From the IMG/VR virus record IMGVR_UViG_3300044707_000046, positions 1-32,501 of that record: a DNA stretch of 32,501 nt. One strand, 5' to 3'. Every line of letters starts with the position of its first letter. Within the stretch, counting starts at the first letter, position 1. This document shows, in pieces, positions 5,720 to 11,970 of this stretch. The position numbers and the translations under genes were made by a program. This DNA comes from a virus. The notes beneath the pieces are model-generated. The model did not search any database and was not told the DNA's origin. It was given only the letters and a program-made list of their open reading frames with translations.

Positions 5720-6000
5720 TTTGTGCCTACCAAGTTTTGCTCGAACAACACCAGTATCGTTTTTCTCCATGCTGCTTCCCATAGTTCCTTCCGCTCTCCG
5801 TAGTTGAGTTTCGATCCCTGATCAATGTTGTGGTGACAAGACACACACAGAGCCGCGACATAGCAGTCATGCGCTTTCATTGCCATGCCTTTGCCGTACT
5901 CGCCCCAATTCGCATGAGCAGCTTGAGTCTCGTTCTCCTTGCCGCACAACTGACAAGGCAGACTGGCGACTGCTCTCAACAACGGTTTACTTCTGTACAC
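5716..6000 (-). CDS. DUF1364 (YbcO-like) HNH-type nuclease
   Basis: This 94-residue protein matches the DUF1364 family, for which E. coli prophage YbcO is the model. It begins MYRSKPLLRAV, has a CQLC knuckle (residues 17-20), AAHANWGEYGKGMAMKAHD and then CVSCHHNID, and ends with AWRKTILVLFE. The Cys pairs bind zinc, and the His residues fit a beta-beta-alpha metal nuclease. Family members are found among the nin-region recombination genes of lambdoid phages and are thought to cut branched or single-stranded DNA. Its place two genes downstream of NinB agrees with that. Confidence 0.85.
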   Translation of the reverse strand: MYRSKPLLRAVASLPCQLCGKENETQAAHANWGEYGKGMAMKAHDCYVAALCVSCHHNIDQGSKLNYGERKELWEAAWRKTILVLFEQNLVGTK

Positions 6001-6262
6001 GATGCCACCTCATGATTTCAGCTTGCAACGCTTCTCGACCACCCATTCCGCGAGCCTTCTCCACTAGCTCCAGGTAGGCTCTCCTGCGTTCTTTTTTCAT
6101 CCGCAACACAAACTGAGCCTCGCAAAACAACACATATGCCCTGGAGTGCAGACCGACTATCGTTCCGTCTGGTAAATACTTGGCAACTGCATGATCGTGT
6201 CTCTCTCCACACGCATCGCAGACAAGGATTCCGTCCAAGTCAAGCCTCTCTCCGTTGCCCAT
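5987..6262 (-). CDS. Small phage protein with CxxC, 91 aa, unknown
   Basis: The frame from ATG 6262 begins MGNGERLDLDGILVCDACGERH. A CDAC knuckle (residues 15-18) is followed by a His pair and a later Cys near residue 47, which could make a small metal site. The C-terminal half is a basic amphipathic helix (RMKKERRRAYLELVEKARG). It overlaps the end of ninB by 106 bases in another frame, which is unusually long for this operon. A shorter form from GTG 6133 would remove most of the overlap. I prefer the long form because the CDAC region reads like real protein, but the start is uncertain. Confidence 0.55.
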   Translation of the reverse strand: MGNGERLDLDGILVCDACGERHDHAVAKYLPDGTIVGLHSRAYVLFCEAQFVLRMKKERRRAYLELVEKARGMGGREALQAEIMRWHRVQK

Positions 6263-6591
6263 GCAATCACCTGCTCCACATACTCCGAGAATGCCGCGGT
6301 CGTCATCCCTGTCGTTGTCGGCTCCAGTTCGACCATCTGACCACCTGGAAGCTCTTTCATCCTCCCAGGCAGGAACAGAGTCTTAAAGTAGATGTGCCAA
6401 GTATCAGGATGATGCCCTTGTCCTCCAGGCATGACCTGCTCACTGATCGCTTGCAAGACTGCCCAATAGAGCGAGTTCTGAGCGGTTGAACGGTTGGGTT
6501 TGGAAATCGACACCACCCAACCCGGTTTCGCGGCTTGGACAGCCTCTAAAGCCCTCCTACGGGCATCCTCGTTTGTCAGCGGGATCAGCAT
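6157..6591 (-). CDS. ninB: NinB-like recombination protein
   Basis: This 144-residue protein fits the NinB (lambda Orf) family, whose member in lambda is 146 residues. It carries SKPNRSTAQNSLYWAVLQAI (from about residue 30), where the R-S-x-x-Q-N-x-x-Y/L-W core is diagnostic, and an end segment FSEYVEQVIAWATERGLTW like lambda's C-terminal part. Lambda Orf is a DNA-binding mediator that helps RecA- or Beta-type recombination in place of RecFOR. The start ATG 6591 has GGAGG upstream; the open frame continues to 6657 without one. It should cooperate with the Erf and YqaJ proteins of the plus operon. Confidence 0.85.
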   Translation of the reverse strand: MLIPLTNEDARRRALEAVQAAKPGWVVSISKPNRSTAQNSLYWAVLQAISEQVMPGGQGHHPDTWHIYFKTLFLPGRMKELPGGQMVELEPTTTGMTTAAFSEYVEQVIAWATERGLTWTESLSAMRVERDTIMQLPSIYQTER

Positions 6592-6896
6592 AGTTCCTCC
6601 ACCTTGCACTGCCAGCGGTTGCCTTCCTTGTACCAGCCATGAATCTGGACTCTCCACCCTGCGCGAACCATCTCAGGGTATGCATCAGAGTCCTGGATCT
6701 TGTGTCTGCGGCTGCTCATGTTGGACTTGCTGGTGGTCTGCACTGCCAGCGTCTCACCGTTGCCGATGGCTAGGATGTCGATACATCCAAACAGATCGTG
6801 TTTGCGCTTGGTGAAGCCGTTGTAATGCTCGACGATGGCCACGGTGTAACCGTCACCTTCAAGCTGCCACTTGCTTCGTGCTGTCAGTGTTGTCAT
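6585..6896 (-). CDS. Putative PD-(D/E)XK-like nuclease, 103 aa
   Basis: The protein has an N-terminal WQLEGDGYTVAIVEHYN segment, then RKHDLFGCIDILAI, a short turn and ETLAVQTTS. This places D-x(n)-D before a strand ending in V-Q, which resembles the restriction-like nuclease core with Gln in place of the second acidic residue. It ends AGWRVQIHGWYKEGNRWQC, also typical of small phage Holliday-junction or VRR-like nucleases. The ATG at 6896 was chosen over 6938 to shorten the overlap with the repressor gene to 38 bases. It probably acts in recombination with NinB; the fold assignment is inferred. Confidence 0.62.
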   Translation of the reverse strand: MTTLTARSKWQLEGDGYTVAIVEHYNGFTKRKHDLFGCIDILAIGNGETLAVQTTSKSNMSSRRHKIQDSDAYPEMVRAGWRVQIHGWYKEGNRWQCKVEELC

Positions 6897-7095
6897 TGAA
6901 AAACCCCGGAACAAGCCACTCTTTGCGAACCTTGCCACCAGTCAACTCCTCGATCTGGAGCGCCCTGGGTAGCGGGACTTTGCCAGCCTTCCTCCAGCTA
7001 TAGAGGTTCTGTCGGTGGAGTTTGAGAGCAAGACAGAGCTTGCCTTTGCCGCCCAAGATGGCAGCAGCGTAGTCGAGAGCATTGGGAACGTTCAT
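6859..7095 (-). CDS. YdaS/Cro-like repressor, first gene of the left operon
   Basis: This 78-residue helix-turn-helix protein is of the YdaS/Cro type: ALDYAAAILGGKGKLCLALK then HRQNLYSWRKAGKVPLPRAL and IEELTGGKVRKEWLVP. The pattern 'G...la..lg..r..v..W...g.vP..ra..ie..tgG.v' is standard for these regulators. AGGAGGT lies six bases before ATG 7095, so this start is preferred to 7116. The gene sits immediately inside the divergent promoter pair at 7115-7165, as a Cro- or CI-like switch gene would. It likely binds there and represses one or both operons; operators were not identified with confidence. Confidence 0.82.
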   Translation of the reverse strand: MNVPNALDYAAAILGGKGKLCLALKLHRQNLYSWRKAGKVPLPRALQIEELTGGKVRKEWLVPGFFNDNTDSTKQVAA

Positions 7096-7114
7096 TGTGT
7101 TACCTCCTGTTCGC

Positions 7115-7143
7115 ATTACACCACACTAACAATCGCTTGACAA
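7115..7143 (-). promoter_or_regulatory. Sigma-70 promoter for the left operon
   Basis: Minus strand: -35 TTGTCA (7143-7138, 5 of 6 consensus), a 17-base spacer, and -10 TGTAAT (7120-7115, 5 of 6). The expected transcript start is near 7108, only about 13 bases before the repressor ATG at 7095, so the leader is little more than the AGGAGGT site. The -35 box shares five bases with the opposing promoter's -35. Confidence 0.78.
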
Positions 7144-7165
7144 CTGAAAAAGACTGCCTTACACT
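7137..7165 (+). promoter_or_regulatory. Sigma-70 promoter for the recombination operon
   Basis: Plus strand: perfect -35 TTGACA (7137-7142), a 17-base spacer, and -10 TACACT (7160-7165, 4 of 6). The expected start is near 7172, giving a leader of about 19 bases with AGGAG before ATG 7191. The hexamer TTACAC occurs at both -10 regions (7116-7121 and 7159-7164, same strand) and could be part of an operator; that is a guess. Confidence 0.8.
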
Positions 7166-7190
7166 GGCTTCACCTTAACAGGAGCACACA

Positions 7191-7337
7191 ATGGAAAACG
7201 ATCAAGATCGCTGGGAGTACGAAGTGCAGCGCCACCAGGAGATGGACGACCTGAAGCAGAAGGTGATCGACGCTCTGGGCTGGTCGATTGCGTTCTCGCT
7301 GCTGATGCTGTTGTTCTGGCTGGCACTGGCAGCATGA
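7191..7337 (+). CDS. Small single-span membrane protein, 48 aa
   Basis: This is the first gene of the plus operon, with AGGAG six bases before ATG 7191. The N-terminal half is charged and helical (MENDQDRWEYEVQRHQEMDD). The C-terminal 18 residues are hydrophobic (WSIAFSLLMLLFWLALAA), forming one membrane span with the charged part predicted in the cytoplasm. Its stop overlaps the next ATG (ATGA). Function is unknown; a small membrane protein at the head of an early recombination operon could act on the host envelope or anchor a complex. Confidence 0.7.
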   Translation: MENDQDRWEYEVQRHQEMDDLKQKVIDALGWSIAFSLLMLLFWLALAA

Positions 7338-7549
7338 GCCTGTTGGACCCTAACTTCGTCTGGCGTAGCAGCGCCGCAACAGACGTAACCATTACATGGC
7401 GCAAACACGGTTGGAAACCACTACAGGAAAGGACAGACAATGAAGGTCTATCAAGCAATCAATGCAGTACAGGCAGCACTAGCTCAAACCGGAATCACAA
7501 AGGATCGCAAGAACCAGCAACAGGGATATTCGTTTCGCGGGATCGATGA
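7334..7549 (+). CDS. Small phage ORF overlapping the erf gene, 71 aa
   Basis: It starts at ATG 7334 in an ATGA overlap with the membrane-protein gene. The first 35 residues (MSLLDPNFVWRSSAATDVTI, then TWRKHGWKP) resemble a common small phage protein that starts 'M(S/N)L(L/F)(D/S)P.F.(Y/W)..(A/S)..T(D/N)'. The rest, from about residue 36, runs out of frame through the beginning of erf for 110 bases and has Ser/Asn/Thr-rich composition with no protein-like pattern. The tail may be translated only because the usual stop is missing. The N-terminal part looks real; the true end is uncertain. Confidence 0.5.
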   Translation: MSLLDPNFVWRSSAATDVTITWRKHGWKPLQERTDNEGLSSNQCSTGSTSSNRNHKGSQEPATGIFVSRDR

Positions 7550-8048
7550 TGTCTACAATGCGCTAGCACCGTTGCTTGCAAAACATGGGCTGTGCATTCT
7601 TCCTCGCATCCTTTCGCGTCAATGCGTAGAACGTGCCAGCGCAAAAGGTGGTGTTCTATTCAATGTGACGGTTGAGGCAGAGTTCGACTTTGTTTGCGCT
7701 GAAGACGGAAGCAAGCACATCGTCAGGACATTCGGTGAAGCAATGGACTCTGCTGACAAAGCCACTAACAAGGCAATGTCTGCCGCATACAAATACGCAG
7801 CATTTCAAGCATTTGCTATTCCAACAGAAGGAGATAATGACGCAGACGCGCATCATCATGAGATAAAAAAACATGACGCGCTGAACCCGGATGTGATTGC
7901 TCAGATCATCCTCAACACTCAGTCGATGGATGACCTTAAGTCCTGCTATGCCAAAGCATTCAAACAGTTTCAGGGTGATCAGCAAGCTCTTGCTGTGTTG
8001 GAGGAAGCAAAGAACAAGCGTAAGGCTGAACTGATGGAGATTAAGTGA
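7440..8048 (+). CDS. erf: ERF-family single-strand annealing protein
   Basis: This 202-residue protein shows the ERF superfamily core: KDRKNQQQGYSFRGIDDVYN (about residues 21-40), then ALAPLLAKHGLCILPR, a long strand region (VLFNVTVEAEFDFVC), and FGEAMDSADKATNKAMSAAY ending in KYAAFQAFAIPT. The family, named after P22 Erf, pairs complementary single strands during phage recombination and genome circularisation. AAAGGA lies upstream of ATG 7440. The next gene is its exonuclease partner, and the two overlap by one base (TGATG). An acidic, His-rich linker (DADAHHHEIKK) joins the core to a C-terminal helical domain. Confidence 0.92.
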   Translation: MKVYQAINAVQAALAQTGITKDRKNQQQGYSFRGIDDVYNALAPLLAKHGLCILPRILSRQCVERASAKGGVLFNVTVEAEFDFVCAEDGSKHIVRTFGEAMDSADKATNKAMSAAYKYAAFQAFAIPTEGDNDADAHHHEIKKHDALNPDVIAQIILNTQSMDDLKSCYAKAFKQFQGDQQALAVLEEAKNKRKAELMEIK

Positions 8049-8653
8049 TGGAACAGCGCAGCCCAGAATGGTTTGCTGCGCGACTCGGGTCAGTCACCGC
8101 ATCCAGGGTATCGGATGCTCTGGCTGGCCCAGATACCGCAGCCCGTAGGAACTACCTCGTACAGCTTGTCACAGAGCGTCTGACAGGCCAGCAGCAGGAA
8201 TCGTTCACAAATGCAGCAATGCAATGGGGAACTGATACAGAGCCTCTAGCGCGTGTGGTGTATCAGGCCACACTAGCGGGTGACTCGTTTGTCTCAGACG
8301 CTCCGTTCGTCAAGCATCCAACCATCGATTGGTTTGGAGCATCACCGGATGGCTATGTCGAGGATGGACTGGTCGAGATCAAGTGTCCAAACTCGACAAC
8401 GCACATCGACTACTTGATGGCTGGCAAAGTCCCAACCAAATATCACAAGCAGATGCTTGCTCAACTGGCTTGCACAGGCAGAGAATGGGTGGACTTTGTA
8501 TCGTTTGATCCTAGAGTCCCGGAGCATCTACAGTTGTTTGTAGTGCGGTTCCAACCCAAGAAGGAGGAGATCCAGAAGCTGGAAGAAGGAGTGCAGAAGT
8601 TCTTGGATGAAGTCAACAAAGCAATGGAGAAACTGAATGCCAGCAAAGTATGA
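8048..8653 (+). CDS. YqaJ-type viral recombinase exonuclease
   Basis: This 201-residue protein is of the lambda exonuclease/YqaJ family. It starts MEQRSPEWFAARLGSVTASR, has WGTDTEP (residues 60-66, with catalytic-type Glu 65), FGASPDGYV with Asp 101, and VEIKCP with Glu 110 and Lys 112. It then shows KYHKQMLAQLACTGREWVDF, the usual Y-x-x-Q-x-Q-like helix. The enzyme digests one strand from double-strand ends so that Erf can anneal the other. ATG 8048 is preferred over GTG 8045 for its spacing to GGAG and its TGATG junction. All key nuclease residues appear intact. Confidence 0.93.
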   Translation: MEQRSPEWFAARLGSVTASRVSDALAGPDTAARRNYLVQLVTERLTGQQQESFTNAAMQWGTDTEPLARVVYQATLAGDSFVSDAPFVKHPTIDWFGASPDGYVEDGLVEIKCPNSTTHIDYLMAGKVPTKYHKQMLAQLACTGREWVDFVSFDPRVPEHLQLFVVRFQPKKEEIQKLEEGVQKFLDEVNKAMEKLNASKV

Positions 8654-8861
8654 TGTTGTCGCGGCTACTGGAACCTACACCGCTAAAGACGGTTCAGAGA
8701 AAAAGTCTTGGATGAAGATCGGATCAGTCATCCAGACCCAGAAAGGCTTGAGTCTCAAGCTCAACGCTGTCCCGGTTGGATGGGATGGATGGGCTATGCT
8801 GGCTGAACCGAAAGAAGCACCGAAACCAAAGGCAGACTACGATGACGATCCACCTTTTTGA
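8637..8861 (+). CDS. Small SSB-like protein with acidic DDDPPF tail
   Basis: This 74-residue protein has a strand-rich body (MPAKYDVVAATGTYTAKDGS, then WMKIGSVIQTQKGLSLKLNA), a WDGWAML turn, a Pro/Lys linker and the end DYDDDPPF. The last residues copy the SSB C-terminal tip (usually DDDIPF), which docks recombination and replication enzymes. The body is half the length of a normal OB-fold SSB. GGAG stands before ATG 8637, and the gene overlaps the exonuclease end by 17 bases. It likely binds or coats single strands made by YqaJ; this is inference from tail and context. Confidence 0.72.
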   Translation: MPAKYDVVAATGTYTAKDGSEKKSWMKIGSVIQTQKGLSLKLNAVPVGWDGWAMLAEPKEAPKPKADYDDDPPF

Positions 8862-9009
8862 GCCAGACTGCCAGACACCAGAGCAATCCCTAGAGCTTGC
8901 TTTGGTGTTGGATCAGGCTGAAATCTATCTGTGCAACAAATGCAACTGCTATCACATCCGAGCAATCACGGATGCAGCATCAGCAACGCTTGCCGGCGAA
9001 CATCAGTGA
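8842..9009 (+). CDS. Small Cys-containing protein, 55 aa, end of plus operon
   Basis: The frame from ATG 8842 begins MTIHLFEPDCQTPEQSLELA and contains CNKCNCYHI (about residues 31-39), which could bind a metal with the earlier Cys. It overlaps the SSB-like gene by 20 bases, and its 3' end overlaps the convergent endolysin gene by 44 bases. The ribosome binding site (AAGG, spacing 9) is modest. It is the last gene before a 10-bp hairpin. The frame could extend upstream to 8776 but would lie within the SSB-like gene. Role unknown. Confidence 0.55.
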   Translation: MTIHLFEPDCQTPEQSLELALVLDQAEIYLCNKCNCYHIRAITDAASATLAGEHQ

Positions 9010-9481
9010 CACGGCGCTCCCAACCTCGACCGAATGTGTCCCAGGTTGGGAGTTCCTGCAAAAACTTCAGCCGCGCAGCACAGTAAGCATCGATGACCTG
9101 ACGCGCATCAGCATCGTTTATAGCCTTCATTGTGACCGGCCCGATAGCTCCATCAGCAGTGACACCAATCGCCTCCTGTAGGAACTTTGCAGCCCTCCCA
9201 GGCCCACTGTTGATTGCGGTATCAAACACACAGTAGTCGATCCCGGTTGGCAGATCGTCACCTTTCACCGCATCCCAATATTTCTGTCGGTAGAGCGGCA
9301 TGACATCAGCAGGTGACAGGTTTCTCATGTCTTCTGCGCTGACAGGATGACCACACCACTTCTCCCAGGTTGCCTTTGTGCATCCAAGGTTAGTGATCCC
9401 ACCAGGATCTTTCGGGTGGTCAACGTATCCCCCCTCGTGATGCAGCACAAAATCCAGACACTGCGGAAAGTTTCCCTTCAC
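8966..9481 (-). CDS. GH108 endolysin (N-acetylmuramidase)
   Basis: This 171-residue lysin matches glycoside hydrolase family 108. HHEGGYVDHPKDPGGITNLG places the catalytic Glu at residue 16 in the EGGY motif. Further on come LYRQKYWDAVKGDDLPTGID and FDTAINSGPGRAAKFLQEAI. A C-terminal PG_binding_3-like part follows (TADGAIGPVTMKAI). The enzyme cleaves the glycan backbone of peptidoglycan at lysis. No signal peptide is seen, so release depends on the holin. The ATG at 9481 overlaps the holin stop by 4 bases. The last 44 bases overlap a plus-strand ORF in convergent orientation. Confidence 0.93.
   Translation of the reverse strand: MKGNFPQCLDFVLHHEGGYVDHPKDPGGITNLGCTKATWEKWCGHPVSAEDMRNLSPADVMPLYRQKYWDAVKGDDLPTGIDYCVFDTAINSGPGRAAKFLQEAIGVTADGAIGPVTMKAINDADARQVIDAYCAARLKFLQELPTWDTFGRGWERRVTDVRRQALLMLHP
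9016..9053 (+). terminator. Strong hairpin after the plus operon, inside the endolysin gene
   Basis: CTCCCAACCT (9017-9026) pairs perfectly with AGGTTGGGAG (9043-9052), plus a flanking G-U, around a 16-base loop. It starts 7 bases after the last stop codon of the plus operon. No T-run follows (TTCCTG), so it is not a classic intrinsic terminator. It could still pause polymerase or protect the 3' end. On the other strand it encodes residues near the endolysin C-terminus. Confidence 0.45.
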
Positions 9482-9891
9482 TTTTTAGCCCTCATGTCAA
9501 TGATTTTTTCCAGAGTCCTGCCGCCGAAATAGAAACTCATGATCAGCATTCCCCACTGACCAAGAAGCTCGACATAGTTCTGGTTGGTGTCCTTGCCGAA
9601 TGCACTCATCATCGCAAACGTAAAGTAACCAGCAAGGATGAATATCAACGTCATCGGTCGGATATTCTTGGACAGCCATGAGTCGCTGCCCATATCGGCC
9701 TTGAGCCGTTCTGTCAGATTATTCTGCTCTGCCTTGAACAACTCGGTTTCGTTAGCCATCTTTGCTAACTCACCGTTTTGCTGCATCAGCGCAAGCTCTG
9801 CTTGAGCCTTGGCTTTAGCTTCTGGATCTGGGATGACCTTATCTAGAATCTTCCCTGCAAATGGTAGCAAGGCACTAATTGCTGGCAGCAT
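9478..9891 (-). CDS. Holin of the 3TM (gene-transfer-release) type
   Basis: In this 137-residue protein the N-terminus is partly hydrophobic (LPAISALLPFAGKILDKVIP). A charged helical middle follows (residues 23-72), then NIRPMTLIFILAGYFTFAMM (about 76-95) and WGMLIMSFYFGGRTLEKI (113-130). The 'RP' before the second span and 'FGGRTLEK' at the end are typical of the Holin_3TMs family. Holins oligomerise in the inner membrane and release the endolysin. It lies directly before the GH108 gene with an ATGA overlap, the expected lysis pair. Confidence 0.85.
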   Translation of the reverse strand: MLPAISALLPFAGKILDKVIPDPEAKAKAQAELALMQQNGELAKMANETELFKAEQNNLTERLKADMGSDSWLSKNIRPMTLIFILAGYFTFAMMSAFGKDTNQNYVELLGQWGMLIMSFYFGGRTLEKIIDMRAKK

Positions 9892-10135
9892 TGCGCTTCT
9901 CCAGTGCTGATGACAATGATTTCCGGCCTACAACACCACCAATCGCGCCGATACACAACAACATAATATCTTTCAGGATAGCGAGGAATGCTTCATCAAT
10001 TGGACTGATCCTCTCCATGTCATGCTCGACAAACAGCACACCACCAAGGATCGTCAGCACAGAAACAACAAGGATGCCGGTCAGTGACAGAGTGATAACT
10101 GCCCAAACTCTGACCTCGATTTCTTCGTTGGTCAT
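9875..10135 (-). CDS. Small membrane protein of the lysis block, 86 aa
   Basis: The protein has two clear membrane segments: VWAVITLSLTGILVVSVLTI with following LGGVLF (about residues 9-35), and LKDIMLLCIGAIGGVVG (about 53-70). A basic end follows (RKSLSSALEKRN). It overlaps the holin by 17 bases and the preceding gene by 4. Its build and place suit a second holin, an antiholin or a membrane lysis accessory. No Rz-type lipobox or signal peptide was seen, so a spanin is less likely. Confidence 0.75.
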   Translation of the reverse strand: MTNEEIEVRVWAVITLSLTGILVVSVLTILGGVLFVEHDMERISPIDEAFLAILKDIMLLCIGAIGGVVGRKSLSSALEKRNAASN

Positions 10136-10647
10136 TCCATTTTCTCAACGATGAATGCAATCATGTGATAAATGATGATGCCGCCCATCGCTAAAGCAAT
10201 GCTGATGAAAATACCATCTGCACTCATGCGGATCAGTTTCTTGCGTCTACGAATCTGCTCGTAGATCATCTTTTCACGCTTTTCTTTTATGCCTCGGCGC
10301 ATCATGATGAACTCGTTATACCCTTCTTTTCCGAGCCACCACAGTTCACCCAGAGTGAACATATGCCGGATCTCTTCCTCCATCTGCTGGATCTTGATCT
10401 TGGCAGCATAGGTGTCGAATGCTTCAGCAGTCGCTGATTTCTTCCACACCAGTTTCTTGAAGATCGGAGGAGGCTTGTTGGCATTCTCCTCCTCTGTCCT
10501 GATCCACTCTTGCAGATCAGCAACAGCACCAGCCCATTTCCCTAGCTGACCGAATACATCTTCAGCTTCCCTGCCAATCTCAACTGCTTTTTTAAGACCG
10601 TTGAAAACCGCAGTTGCTGTGGCAAGCAGGGTAACTGGATCAAGCAT
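10132..10647 (-). CDS. Phage protein with C-terminal membrane span, 171 aa
   Basis: The start ATG 10647 shares a base with the upstream stop (TAATG); a TTG at 10659 is in frame but less likely. The N-terminus reads MLDPVTLLATATAVFNGLKK, followed by long charged helices with coiled-coil character (IKIQQMEEEIRHMF; RRGIKEKREKMIYEQIRRRK). One membrane span lies at the C-terminus (GIFISIALAMGGIIIYHMIA). Proteins of this form recur beside lysis genes in podovirus-type genomes, where they are annotated only as hypothetical. A virion or lysis-control role is possible but unproven. Confidence 0.75.
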   Translation of the reverse strand: MLDPVTLLATATAVFNGLKKAVEIGREAEDVFGQLGKWAGAVADLQEWIRTEEENANKPPPIFKKLVWKKSATAEAFDTYAAKIKIQQMEEEIRHMFTLGELWWLGKEGYNEFIMMRRGIKEKREKMIYEQIRRRKKLIRMSADGIFISIALAMGGIIIYHMIAFIVEKME

Positions 10648-10841
10648 TACCTCACCCAATTATCCCAGGCTGTTTTCATGACAAGCAAAGCAGCACCGAT
10701 ACCTGCAAGCCACTTCATGAACGCCACCAGCGTCTGAGCGGTTCTCCAGGCTTCTGCAAGGTCTTTGATACTGTCGTTGAGACTGTCGACCTTCTGCTCA
10801 AGTTTCTCAACGTGAGCGCGGAGTTGTTCTACTTCGCTCAT
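10647..10841 (-). CDS. Small coiled-coil membrane protein, 64 aa
   Basis: The N-terminal 33 residues form a coiled coil (MSEVEQLRAHVEKLEQKVDS, continuing to KDLAEA). One hydrophobic segment follows (LVAFMKWLAGIGAALLVMK), then WDNWVR. The ATG at 10841 was chosen; a GTG at 10850, in a GTGA overlap with the fibre gene, is equally possible. The form, with a coiled coil before a single span, is common for holin-like and XhlA-type lysis proteins. Its neighbours are the second fibre and the lysis block. Confidence 0.72.
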   Translation of the reverse strand: MSEVEQLRAHVEKLEQKVDSLNDSIKDLAEAWRTAQTLVAFMKWLAGIGAALLVMKTAWDNWVR

Positions 10842-10846
10842 GACAA

Positions 10847-11968
10847 TCACTCGTAGATGATGTTAACTGAACCAGCATCAAACGCATCAGTTCCGTTTGT
10901 TGCTGTCAACCTAACGCGATCCAGTGTCGCAGACAAAGTTTTAGATCCAGCACCAGCACCGACAACCTGACCACCTTCAGCGTAGATATTAGAAGCGTAA
11001 ACCCACTCGTTTCCATTTAGATTGACAATAGTAATCACACCGTGTCGAGCATAGGAAGCAACAGCAAGATTGTTGGGATCAAGCAGAAAGCCTGTTGTTG
11101 ATGTAGCAAATGCTCCAGCACTGTCACCGAAAGAAGCTCCGCTCTTGTACCCGGTTGTTTCAACGCCACCAGAATCACCGATCTGCACAAGAACATAACT
11201 CGTGCCATTGGTGCTAACACCACTCAACATAACAGTAATGCGCTTCACCCAAGACGGAATGCTAGTGAAGTCAATAAATGTTCCGCTAGTGGTTGCCTGT
11301 GAGGTAGCACGAACCAACGCACCTTGCCGCAGAGCATCCGGAGTGATTGCCCTGGTAGTATCCGTTCCAGTCTGAACTTCTGCACTGGTGGCAAGCTCTA
11401 CAGCGCCGACATAGGTGGTCGATGCAGACTGCTTCAGCGCATCAAACGCAGCAAGTGCAGTCGTCTGACCAGTCCCACCATTGGCAATAGGCAGCGTTCC
11501 AGCAACCTCAGAACCAAGAGCAACAGTTGCCGATGTGGTGACAGCAGAAGTTCCTGCACCCTTCAAGAACTGACCGGATGCCAGAGTCGTTACCCCGGTT
11601 CCACCGTTAGCAACAACAACAGTGCCGGTGACGTTTGTAGCGTTACCAGTGACATTGCCAACAAATCCAGCACTGGTAAACCGACCGACAGCAGATCCAC
11701 CAGCAGAAACACCGAGTTCATTAGCCGTTACCCGATAAAAACCAGTGTCTGTATCACCGTTGAACGTCCAGGATGGCGCAGCAGCGGTTCCTGCTGGAGC
11801 AATGTAGATGTCCTGTGCGCCAGACTGCCATTCCTTCAGGTCTGACATCAGCGTCCGAATTGCATTGTTGATTCCAGACGGAGCGCAGCCTTCAGCAATG
11901 TTGATGCTGTTGATGTCTGTGTTGAGGTCTGGATCGGTATCGAACTCAGAGATTTTAGTCTTTGCCAT
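10847..11968 (-). CDS. Tail fibre protein, 373 aa
   Basis: The N-terminus (MAKTKISEFDTDPDLNTDIN) is of the kind that attaches small fibres to phage tails. It leads through a DTDTGFYRVTANELGVSAGG segment into repeats typical of fibre shafts: VVVANGGTGVTT near residue 116 and PIANGGTGQTT near 164. The C-terminal half, Ser/Thr/Gly rich with no Cys, probably forms a trimeric beta receptor-binding tip. It is the last structural gene before the lysis block. Host receptor is unknown. No chaperone-peptidase motif was seen. Confidence 0.8.
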   Translation of the reverse strand: MAKTKISEFDTDPDLNTDINSINIAEGCAPSGINNAIRTLMSDLKEWQSGAQDIYIAPAGTAAAPSWTFNGDTDTGFYRVTANELGVSAGGSAVGRFTSAGFVGNVTGNATNVTGTVVVANGGTGVTTLASGQFLKGAGTSAVTTSATVALGSEVAGTLPIANGGTGQTTALAAFDALKQSASTTYVGAVELATSAEVQTGTDTTRAITPDALRQGALVRATSQATTSGTFIDFTSIPSWVKRITVMLSGVSTNGTSYVLVQIGDSGGVETTGYKSGASFGDSAGAFATSTTGFLLDPNNLAVASYARHGVITIVNLNGNEWVYASNIYAEGGQVVGAGAGSKTLSATLDRVRLTATNGTDAFDAGSVNIIYE

Positions 11969-11970
11969 GT

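Noticed and set aside
5396-5782. Longer start (ATG 5782) for the HTH protein
   Set aside because: It would overlap the DUF1364 gene by 67 bases; GTG 5719 gives the GTGA junction usual in this operon, though the longer form is not excluded.
7096-7190. Possible attachment site or integrase region at the divergent promoter
   Set aside because: No integrase, excisionase or tRNA end is present in the window, so nothing supports integration here.
11324-11845. Plus-strand 173-residue frame opposite the second tail fibre
   Set aside because: It is a shadow of the fibre gene, with Ser/Arg/Cys-rich composition and no ribosome binding site.
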